A stretch of DNA of 64,000 bases, taken from assembly GCF_943734655.1 (NCBI RefSeq), contig NC_071355.1, forward strand, positions 33,113,964 through 33,177,963, given 5' to 3'. The notes under the pieces are model-generated. The model had not been told where the DNA came from and made no database searches. It saw nothing but the letters and a program-made list of their open reading frames with translations. Of this stretch, positions 53,043 through 61,556 are shown one piece after another. Position 1 is the first letter of the stretch; each line of letters begins with the position of its first letter. The position numbers were made by a program, and so were the translations under genes. This DNA is from Sabethes cyaneus. Lineage: Eukaryota > Arthropoda > Insecta > Diptera > Culicidae.

Positions 53043-53454
53043 TTACAATAAACAATTAAATATACGCTGAAGAGATAACAAACCAAACTATTTTGCTACT
53101 CAACTAACTCAAACCGTGAAGTTCCATTGTGATAAAATCCATTATTGCAACCTTTACACACCGAAGAAAATTTGAAGTAATAATCAAAATATGTACGTAT
53201 ACTATCCCGACACTTTTGCAGTGAATATTTTCAGCTACAAATATTGGTTTAAATTTTTGCTTGCGATGATCTGTTTCTTTCCAAAAGATGGCGCAACATG
53301 CCAGAAAAAAAGGGAATTGTTTCGAGGAAAGTATACCAAGTAACAATTTGGGTATTGCACTCTTATGGTGTCTTTTACGACCAAAAATTAGTCATAGTAA
53401 AAACAGCAATAAGAGGGCAATCAGTGCTTCAGTCCATGGGCCATGGTTCGTGCA
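53043..53454. repeat. Locally duplicated segment, copy A
   Basis: Blocks such as AACTCAAACCGTGAAGTTCC, ATTGCAACCTTTA and TACCAAGTAACAATTTGGGT recur at 55980-56120 and 58790-58960. The second copy is interrupted by the foldback element at 56651-58570. Confidence 0.65.
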
Positions 53455-53560
53455 AAGTCTAAGCCTAAGGCTAGGGCTAGGGTTGAAGTTCAGGTTAAGG
53501 TTAAGGGTAAGGTTAGGGTTCGGGCTAGAACTAGCGCTGCGGCTAAGGCCAGGGGGGCTC
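53455..53560. repeat. Degenerate hexamer array (GGTTAA/GGCTAG type)
   Basis: Units such as GGTTAAGGTTAAGGGTAAGG and GGCTAGGGCTAGGG run for about 100 bp. It resembles vertebrate TTAGGG only superficially; Diptera lack such telomeres, so this is treated as a simple repeat. Confidence 0.8.
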
Positions 53561-53565
53561 CGTAG

Positions 53566-53735
53566 CCGCAAGGTTACCGAGTCTGCTTTGACAAGCGAGT
53601 GGTCGTAGGTTCGAATCTAAGTAGAATCAAGCCATTCGATGTCAAGTGACTTTGGCATGGGTTTATTCTCAGGCCCCTCCATTTACCCTTCCTTCGTGCT
53701 GAATTCTATATTTACCCTCTGAAGCCTCTTGACAG
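53566..53735 (+). repeat. tRNA-like SINE with B box, copy 1
   Basis: GTAGCCGCAAGGTTACCGAG, TCTGCTTTGACAAGCGAGTG and GTCGTAGGTTCGAATCTAAG (good B box), then a tail with GGTTTATTCTCAGGCC. A second copy lies at 54045-54215. Confidence 0.65.
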
Positions 53736-54044
53736 TGCAAATGTCCCTCCTATAGTTAAGTGTACTGGTCAGAGGTACGAATGAGTCCTCGCCAGGGACG
53801 GCTATAATATGGGGTAGTGCTGGCAGCGAGGAATAAGTGGGTAAAGTAGATCAAGCTTTGAAGGAAGGGTAAACCCCAATACACGCAAGCACGCATTAAA
53901 TTTAATAAGCATATCGTTCACTCAATAGCGATTATAGCAAAAAGAAATGCAGTGCAGGTCATACAGCAAACACCCGGGCGAAATTACAATAGATCAACTA
54001 TACTGATCGCAGTAATGAGTCCACACATGAAAAAAAGGCCAGGG
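53736..54044. repeat. Segment repeated at 54250-54370 and 59440-59560
   Basis: GTAAAGTAGATCAAGCTTTG, AAGGAAGGGTAA, ACGCATTAAATTTAATAAGC and CACTCAATAGCGATTATAGC recur, showing that the region 52.6-59.6 kb is a local duplication complex. Confidence 0.65.
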
Positions 54045-54215
54045 CTAGGGTGACTTCGTAGCCGCAAGTTTACCGAGTCTGCTTTGACAAGCGAGTGGTC
54101 GTGTGTTCGAATCGTAGTAGAATCAGGCCACTCAATGTCAAGAGACTTTAGCATTGGTTTATTCTCAGGCCTCCCTACTTTTGCCCTTCCTTCGATCTTC
54201 AATCTTCTGGCCGGA
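54045..54215 (+). repeat. tRNA-like SINE with B box, copy 2
   Basis: CGTAGCCGCAAGTTTACCGA, GTCTGCTTTGACAAGCGAGT and GGTCGTGTGTTCGAATCGTA, then CAATGTCAAGAGACTTTAGC and GGTTTATTCTCAGGCC; about 85% similar to copy 1 by eye. Confidence 0.65.
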
Positions 54216-54379
54216 TCTAGCTTGGTAGGACTATTCAAAACTAACTAGGCGGTATCGCTCATTCAATAGCGATTATAGCAAAAAGAAATGCATTGTGCGT
54301 TATATAACAAACATCTAAACGATATCACAATAGATCAACGTGTACTGATCGCATTGATATGTATTCACATGGAAAAAGT

Positions 54380-55690
54380 GGCTAGGCCAACGGCTTGGAA
54401 ATGGTATTGAAGTCCGTCTTGGAGTTGGTCACGGAGTGGATCTTGAAATTGGTCTCCGAATTGAACTTCAAACTATTCTCGGAATTGGTCTTGGAATTGA
54501 TCTTGGACCTGAAATTAAGTAAAAAGAAAACTGATCCAATTTCGTATTCTACTAAGACGCTCCAAAAACTTTCAGTCAAATGATCTTGGAATTGGTCTTA
54601 GAATTTGTATTAAAATTGGACTTGGAATAGGTCACGGAACTGGCCTTGGAATTGGTCTCGGAATTTATCACGGCCATGGATTTGATCTTGGAATTGGTCT
54701 TGAAGTTTGTCTTGGAGTTGTTCTTGGAATTTGTTTTGCAGTTAATATCGGAATTGGTCTTGGAATCAATCTTGGAATTCGTGTTGCAATTGATCTCGGA
54801 ATTGATCTTGAAATTGGTCCTGGAATTGGTATTAAAATTGGTCTTGGAATAGGTCACGGAATTGATTTTGGAATTGGACTCCGAAGTGGTCTTTAAATTG
54901 GTCTCGGAATTAGTCACGGTCTGGGAAATAATCTCGGAATTGGACTTGAAATATATCTTGGAAGTGGTCACGGAATTGATCTTGAAATTGATCTTAGAAT
55001 TGATCTTCAAATTCGTCTCGGAATTAGTCACGGTCTGGGAATCAATTGATCTTGAAATATGTCTTGGAATTGGTATTGAAATTGGTCTTGAAATAAGTCA
55101 CGGAATTGAACTTCGAATTGGTCTCCAAAGTGGACTTAAAATTGGTCTCAGAATTAGTTACGGGCTTGAAATTCATCTCGGAATTGGTATAGAAATGTCT
55201 TGGAATTAATCTTGCATTTTTTCTTGGAATTAATCTTGGAATTGGTATTAAAATTGCTCTTAGGTCTCGGAAGAGATCTTCAAATTGGTCTCGGAATTAT
55301 TCACGGTCTGGGAATTGATCTTGGAATTGGTCTTGAAATATGTCTTGGAATTAGTCTTGCAATTGTTCAAGGAATTAATCTTGGAATTGGTATTAAAAAT
55401 AGACTTGGAATAGGTTACGGAATTGGTCTTGGAATTGGTATTGAAATTGGTATTGGAACTGGTCTTGGCATTGTTCTTGGAATTGGTCTCCGAAGTGTTC
55501 TTCAAATTCGTTTCGAAATTAGTTACGGGCTTGAAATTGATCTTGGAATTAGTCTTGAAATATGTCTTGGAGTTGATCTTGGAATTAGTCTTGGAATTAG
55601 TCTTGGAGTTGTTCTTAGAATTTGTCTTGAAATTGGTTTTAAAATTGGTCTTGGAATAGGTCACGGAATTGATCTTGGAACTGAATCCAG
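54380..55690. repeat. 1.3-kb minisatellite of a 12-bp unit
   Basis: The unit is close to CTTGGAATTGGT, with CTTGAAATTGAT and CACGGAATTGGT variants. Twelve bases equal four codons, so both strands stay open for long stretches: LELVLELV or IGLGIGLEI on plus (for example 55200-55766) and NSKTNSKT on minus (54576-55031, 55260-55664). These are artefacts. A 60-bp piece of the retroposon at 22394 interrupts the array at 54517-54577. Confidence 0.92.
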
Positions 55691-56290
55691 ATTATCACAT
55701 CAAAAAGTGCTTTTTCGCCAAAATTATAGAAAATTAGACAAAAAAAAAGTAAAGCCTGGGTGCTAATTCCGTTATCGAAACTTGACCTTCTGTTTTTATA
55801 CGACAGACTTCGCAACCAGCTGTTAGAATCCAGGACAGTGCGGGGTCAGTGCTACGATCCTATTGACTCTAACAGCCTCTCCCAGAAAATTAGAAAATAG
55901 AAAATTAGACTGGGTACCTCCGAATAGTTTTCAAGAAGACGTGAGCTACAGCTAGTGTTACAATAAACAAGCATACACTTTGAAAATGACAAATTAAACT
56001 ATTTTGCTACTCCAGTAACTCAAACCGTGAAGTTCCATTATGAAAAAAAATTCATTGTTGCAACCTTTATATACAGAAGAAAATTGTAAGTAAAAATCAA
56101 AATACTACGTATACTAGTCCAACATGTTTGTAGTGAATATATGTTCTACTACGAAATATAGGGCTTTTGCTACACACACATGCATGACATCTGTTAGGCA
56201 CACATTGCATATTTTCCTATTCGATGCAGCAAAAACGTGCTGCATAAAATTATCATTTTTTCTAAAATTATTCATCATTTTAAAGCAACT
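55691..56290. repeat. Locally duplicated segment, copy B, with an inverted SINE piece
   Basis: ATTATCACATCAAAAAGTGC at 55693 matches 52935, and 55970-56120 matches 53060-53210. At 55795-55885 a minus-strand SINE fragment (GCGGGGTCAGTGCTACGATC, TGACTCTAACAGCCTCTCC) is inserted. Confidence 0.65.
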
Positions 56291-56650
56291 AATAGTCAAA
56301 GTAACCGACAAATGTTCCCTAAAATATATGCTGACTTCTGGTAACTAGGGTTTCAGTGAATTCGCGTTAAATCGGTGTTCCAAATATACTGTTTTTTGAA
56401 GCAGTATACGGCATAGGCCAAGTTGAAAGTAACGGAATATAAAATTGGTTTTAGCATAATAAATTGCTTTCTTAGCCGAAAGCGACTGCTGGCTATTGAT
56501 ATTTGTTTAATTTTATCCCGCTAACAGGGGTCATAGTCACATTTTTGATAATTGCTACCGCGTCTTAGCTTATTTGTTGAAAATAATTTTTTTATTTAGT
56601 AAACAGATATATTACCTTGCCATATGTATGAAGCAATTTGTAATTTCTGT

Positions 56651-58570
56651 TTTAACCGTTATGTGTACGGGAAATTTAACACCCATAAGTGTTCGGATGG
56701 GTACCCGGGTACCCACCGAAATGAAATGCTTCTAACTTTATCAATTCTTGACCGATTTTGGATCTTGAACCGTCAAAAGATTGGAAAATTTATCTATTTT
56801 TAGAGCATGAGACTTACCAAGCCTGGGACCACGTCTGGTTCCCGTAAATCCGGATCTCCAGGACCATGTTCCGGATCCAAAACAAATGTGTACAATTGTC
56901 AATAAAACCACACAATATTGGTATCAAAATTCATGAAATCACTCCAGGAGTTGATGTTTATCCATTTTGAGTCCATTCAACTTATAGTCTTTGGAATGGC
57001 CACTCCGGAGCAGGTTCCTGTGGGGCCTTACGGGACCGCTAACATATTTGAATAGAAAACCCTAGCAATATGTATATCAAAATTCACGAAATCACTCCAA
57101 GAGTTGAGTTTTATCCATTTTGAGTCCATCTGATGATTTGTCCCCGGAATGGCCACTCCAGAGCTTCCTGTGGGGCTCTATGAGACCAGTAACATGTTTG
57201 GATAGAAACCCTAGCAATATGTATATCAAAATTCGTGAAATCACTCCAGGAATTGAAATTTATCCTTTTTGAGTTCAGTTGATGACATGTCCTCGGAATG
57301 GCCATTCCGCAACAGGTTCGTGTGGAGCCTAATGAGACCAGTAAAATGTTTGGTTAGAACCCCCAGCAATATGTATGTCAAACTTTATGAAATCACTCCA
57401 GGAGTTGATTTTTATTCACTTTGAGTCCATTTGATGAGTGGTTCCCGGAATGGCCACTTCGTAGCAGATTCCCATGGGGTCCTGAGGCCACTAACATGTT
57501 TACGTAGAAACCTTAGCAATATGTATGTCAAAATTCATGAAATCCCTCCAGGAATTGATTTTTGTTCATTTAAGTCGATTTGACGAGTTGTCCTCGGAAT
57601 GGCCACTCCGGGGACAACTTGTCAGATGGACTCAAAATGGATAAAAATGAACTCCTGGCGTGATTTCATGAATTTTGACATACATATTGCTGGGGTTTCT
57701 ATCCAAACATGTTAATGGTTTCATAAGGCTCCACGGGAACCTGCCGCGGAATGGCCATTCCAAGGACATGTCATCAACTGAACTCAAAAAGGATAAATTT
57801 CAATTCCTGGAGTGATTTCACGAATTTTGATATACATATTGCTAGGGTTTCATTCAAACATGTTACTGGTCTCATAGAGTCCCACAGGAACCTGCTCCGG
57901 AGTGACCATTCCAGGGACAGCTTATCAAATGAACTTAAAATGGATAAAACTCAACTCCTGGAGTCATTTCGTGAATTTTGATATACATATTGCTAGGGTT
58001 TTCTATCCAAATATGTTAGCGGTCCCGTAAGGCCCCATAGGAACCTGCTCCGGAGTGGCCATTCCAAAGACTATAAGTTGAATGGACTCAAAATGGATAA
58101 ACATCAACTCCTGGAGTGATTTCATGAATTTTGATACCAATATTGTGTGGTTTTATTGACAATTGTACACATTTGTTTTGGATCCGGAACATGGTCTCGG
58201 AGATCCGGACTTACGGAAACCAGACGTGGTCCCAGGCTTGGTAAGTCTCATGCTCTAAAAATAGACAAATTTTCCAATCTTTTGACGGTTCAAGATCCAA
58301 AATCGGTCAAGAATTGATAAAGTTAGAAGCATTTCATTTCGGTGGGTACCCGGGTACCCATCCGAACACTTATGGGGTAAAAAAAATCGAAGGCCCCCCC
58401 TTCAGCCCCCCCTGCTGCTACAGGCAATCTGTTGATGACAAATGGTTTATTCCCACTAGTTAGGAGCATTCTACGAGTTTTAGCTGGCTGAGTTGTCGTA
58501 AACCTTGTTTTTCGAGGCTATAAAGTCTCAAAAGGTACCCGGGTACCCAGCCGAACACATAACGGTTAAA
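56651..58570. mobile_element. 1.9-kb foldback element with ~150-bp subrepeats
   Basis: Ends TTTAACCGTTATGTGT and, inverted, the same bases at 58555-58570. The two arms (to about 57605 and back) pair nearly throughout. Each arm consists of about five head-to-tail ~150-bp units recognised by CAAAATTCATGAAATCACTC, GGAATGGCCACTCCGGAGCA and CCTAGCAATATGTATATCAA (starts near 56928, 57081, 57227, 57379 and 57529 on the left). The palindrome GGGTACCCGGGTACCC occurs near 56699, 58345 and 58536. No ORF of significance. Inserted in the local duplication complex. Confidence 0.9.
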
Positions 58571-59572
58571 TGAAGAAAATAAATCATTTAAAAAATTTTG
58601 CTCTTCCCAGCCCGTGTGTTTTATATGGAGCTGTCACTTTTGCCTGCCTAACAGATCTCCAATACATATGCACTCTGCAAACACCCTATTGGATTTTGCC
58701 TGTAAGATATCTGTGGAATGAATATTTTGTGTGATCTAAATTTTTCCAAGGATGGCAAAATATGCCATACTGAATTATATCATGGAAAGTTTTCCAAGTA
58801 ACAATTATGGTATTAGGTTTTATTACACTCTTATGGGATTTTTTGCTACCAAAAATTAGTCATAAATTATAAATTAGAGCGCAATATATCTCACATTGTT
58901 ATTAGGGTTTCAGTCCACGGGTTATGGTCAGTCAATCCAAATAAACTTATACCAATCGATATGCTAGAGTCTAACGATTGATTCGGTGAAGTTACCTTTC
59001 TAGTCTGTATGTTGCATCGAGTCATCAAACCCATCAAGAACCTCAGCATAATCACCGTGATTAAAATGAAGTAAAACTTGAGTTTGAGCTTGAGATTAGG
59101 CTTAGGCTTTTTCGCGAAAATTATCAAAAAAATTGACTTCTTTAGTAACTGAGTGAACGTTCACTTAATCACTAATGAGTTACTAGTATTGTAACACTGT
59201 AATTACAAAAGATACAGCAAACCTTTATTCAGCAAAATTGTAGATAATAACTAATTCTACGAATGTTCTACATAACCTATAATTTTGTTAAATTTTGCTC
59301 GGTACAGATGGTACTGTCAAATGAATCAAAATCGAGTCAAAGCGATCGAGCCATTTCTGATATCAATGAACGAAAATTCTCGTAAATAACTCTTAACAAA
59401 TTCGGGATCGTATCTAAAGCTTAATAAAGTGCGCTATAATTGAAGATAGTACTGGCTTTGAGAAACGAGTGGATAAAGTAGAGCAAGCTTTGAAGGAAGA
59501 GTAACCCCACATTACACACAAGCATGCATAAAATTAATAAGCATTTCGCTCACTCAATAGTAAAAAATCTGC
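58571..59572. repeat. Remainder of duplicated segment, copy B, then AT-rich DNA
   Basis: 58740-58960 matches 53280-53460 (ATGGCAAAATATGCCATACT, TACCAAAAATTAGTCATA, TTTCAGTCCACGGG). 59440-59560 matches 53815-53935. Between them lies AT-rich DNA with nothing recognised. Confidence 0.55.
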
Positions 59573-59620
59573 GGGGTTGTGCACAAGGCACGACCACATA
59601 GGTAACGTAGGACTACGTAA
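59573..59620 (+). repeat. Motif shared by histone-debris loci, copy 2
   Basis: GGGGTTGTGCACAAGGCACG, ACCACATAGGTAACGTAGGA and CTACGTAAG, about 70 bases from the end of the H2A part of the chimera. See 12481. Confidence 0.5.
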
Positions 59621-59689
59621 GTCTCTTTGTAGCGGTAGTAGAATCTATCCATGTATGTAATAATACGATTCTTCGTGTATACAACCTAG

Positions 59690-60103
59690 ATATTCCATCA
59701 CGGCAGCGAGATGAGTGCTCCAGCTCCAACACGCTCAGCATACTTTCCTTTCCTCAGCAGCCAATGAACACGACCAACTGACGACGATGTACACCGTAAG
59801 GTAAACAATGTTTCAAATACAACCTTTGAAATTATGCCACGGATGTGACTCGAAAGCTGCCTGTCCGATGTATCACAAGCTAGCTGCTTGCCGATGTGTC
59901 GCCAACGAAAGCCGCTGACCGACTGACGATGCGCAGTAAAATGCATAGCAGCCAAAACCATATCGTTCACTGGCGGATGAGTCGATGGATTCTTCGGTTT
60001 GTTGGCGTCTCGCTTGGTGAATTTGGATGTCTTCGTTGCCTTATCCGAGGAAGCAGCAACAGCTGAGGTTAAACAATTTTCGATCGGATTCTATAGGGCG
60101 TAA
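59690..60103 (-). pseudogene. Open chimeric frame: histone H1 N-terminus joined to an H2A piece
   Basis: On the minus strand a frame stays open from 60103 to 59698. It reads TSAVAASSDKATKTSKFTKR, DANKPKNPSTHPPVNDMVLA (H1 N-tail and the first winged-helix residues, compare HPPV.DMV), about 55 residues of unclear origin (including KQLACDT, perhaps from H3), then [20 protein letters not shown] (H2A [20 protein letters not shown]). A one-base shift then gives VMEYLG before homology stops at 59690. No start ATG is seen upstream of the H1 part; the first Met is inside the HPPVNDM motif. The junctions imply rearrangement of histone-cluster DNA. Not expected to make a working histone. Confidence 0.82.
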
Positions 60104-60145
60104 ATTAAATACAACCATAAGGAAGCTTAACCCATAGCTCATATC

Positions 60146-60153
60146 ATATATAT
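60146..60153 (-). promoter_or_regulatory. TATA box upstream of the H1 part of the chimera
   Basis: The minus strand reads AGAAATATATATGATATGAG, followed by CTATGGGTTAAGC and a CGCCCTATAGAATCCGATCG segment, as in the H1 promoters at 31525 and 33560. Confidence 0.55.
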
Positions 60154-60214
60154 TTCTGTCATCCATGGTAGTAAAGCACTGACGAGGGAAGGCAAAACTA
60201 TGAAAATAATTCAA

Positions 60215-60450
60215 TTTTCAATGACGCGCATTGAAAATCAATAGTTTTCTACATTTTCAATATTTTCCAAATCGATTTTCCGATCAATTGGTGTAAATAT
60301 CTTGGAAATCTTTTGAAAACTGACTGAATTATAAGCCGAAGTGTGAAAACGCATTTCCACTTTGATGACGTCATTTTCAACAACCAATCACGAAGCAAGA
60401 ATTCTGGTAAAACATAGGTTCATTATTTTCAATTTTTCAATAGTTCAACA
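60215..60450. repeat. Histone-cluster spacer-like repeat, copy 2
   Basis: GATTTTCCGATCAATTGGTG, CTGAATTATAAGCCGAAGTG, TGAAAACGCATTTCCACTTT and ACAACCAATCACGAAGCAAG are shared with 14085-14225. It lies directly upstream of the H1 promoter remnant, so it likely belongs to the original histone repeat. Confidence 0.6.
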
Positions 60451-60489
60451 TCAAGAATGCATACTTTTCTTCATTTGGGGCAATTCTTA

Positions 60490-61556
60490 GAAGGTTTTAT
60501 AAATAAATTCCGGAAATTCAACATGCAGACTCACCATTTGTTTATAGACTTCAAAGCAGCGTAGAGCGTACGATTCAGTTAAACGAAACGAGCTGTGGCA
60601 GATTATGCTTGAACATGGTTTTCCAGCAAAACTGATTAGGCTGATACGTGCCACCTTTGATGGTTCAAAATCAAGCGTCAGAAGGATAGCGGGTGAGACA
60701 TCGGACTTGTTTATGACGTTAGATGGTTTGAGGTAAGGTGACGGACTATCGAATTTGCTGTCCAACATTGCATTGGAAGGTGCTATTCGAAGGACAGGCA
60801 AGCAGAGAAGCGGTACCATCATCACGAAATCTCATATGCTTCTAAGGTTCTCGGACGACATCGATATTATAGGTGTTACCCGTAGAGCTGTGGAAGAAGC
60901 GTACACGCATCTTAAAGAGGAAGCTACGATGATAGGGCTTATCATAAATTCCACCAAAACAAAGTATATGGTGGCTGGTAGAAAGAGTGGTAGCCCTTCG
61001 GGTGTTGGAACTGCGGTGGTGATAGATGGAGATACTTTTGAAGTGGTCGACGAATTTGTTTACCTTGGTACGTTAGTGACATGTGACAGCAATGTGAGCC
61101 GTGAATTAAAAAGGCGGATAGCGGCTGCCAACAGGGTCTTCTTCGGATTACGTAGTCAGCTGAGGTCCACGAAGCGTGGACGTTGAAAGAGAGCGACCGA
61201 CGAGCTCTAGGCGTTTTCGAGCGTAAGATCCTGCGATTAATTCTTGGCGGCATATTAGACGAAAGAGCGTGGCGCAGCCGTATGAATCATGAAATATAGG
61301 TACCAAGTATACAAAGATGCGGATATTGTTAAGCGTTTAAAATACGGCAGGCTACAATGGGCTGGCCACGTAGCAAGCATGCCGGATGAGAGACCAGCGA
61401 AAACAATATTTAGCAGAGAACCCGACAGAGGCCGATGACTTCGGAGGCAGACCCCGTACCCGTTGGATGAGCGCTGTTGACGAGTATTGTGGGGACGGCT
61501 TCTGAATTCTGCATGGATTCGATAAGCGGATTGTCGCCGAAAAAGTAAAGTAAAGT
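60490..61556 (+). mobile_element. RTE-like LINE, RT domain to 3' end, defective
   Basis: Begins within the RT: NMQTHHLFIDFKAA (60520-60560), NELWQIMLEHGFPAKLIRLI, then TLDGLR followed by a stop where Q is expected before GDGLSNLLSNIALEGAIRRT. An open frame from 60755 to 61186 encodes MLLRFSDDIDIIG (FADD with Ala to Ser), INSTKTKYMVAGR, VVDEFVYLGTLVTCDSNVSR and RRIAAANRVFFGLRSQLRS. A deletion then joins to LKESDRRALGVFERKILRLI and RAWRSRMNHEI. The 3' end has an AAAGT repeat near 61543-61556. Same family as 43985-45575. Confidence 0.82.
60755..61186 (+). pseudogene. RT C-terminal half of the RTE-like LINE
   Basis: A 143-codon open stretch of the LINE polymerase. It contains NIALEGAIRR, FSDDIDII (the catalytic YADD/FADD box, with both Asp kept), the AVEEAYTHLKEEATMIGLII helix, STKTKYM and FVYLGTLVTC. 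It lacks the first catalytic Asp, which lies upstream behind a stop codon, and ends at an internal deletion of about 40 codons (junction RST/KRGR). The Met at 60755 is internal to the RT and is not a real start. Confidence 0.82.

Noticed and set aside
53455..53560. Interstitial telomere
   Set aside because: The hexamers are mixed (GGTTAA, GGCTAG, GGGTAA), and dipteran telomeres do not use TTAGGG; it is a simple repeat.
54382..55766. Frames of 188, 151, 134 and 115 codons at 54.4-55.8 kb
   Set aside because: Artefacts of the 12-bp minisatellite; low-complexity NSKT or LELV repeats with no start context or domain.
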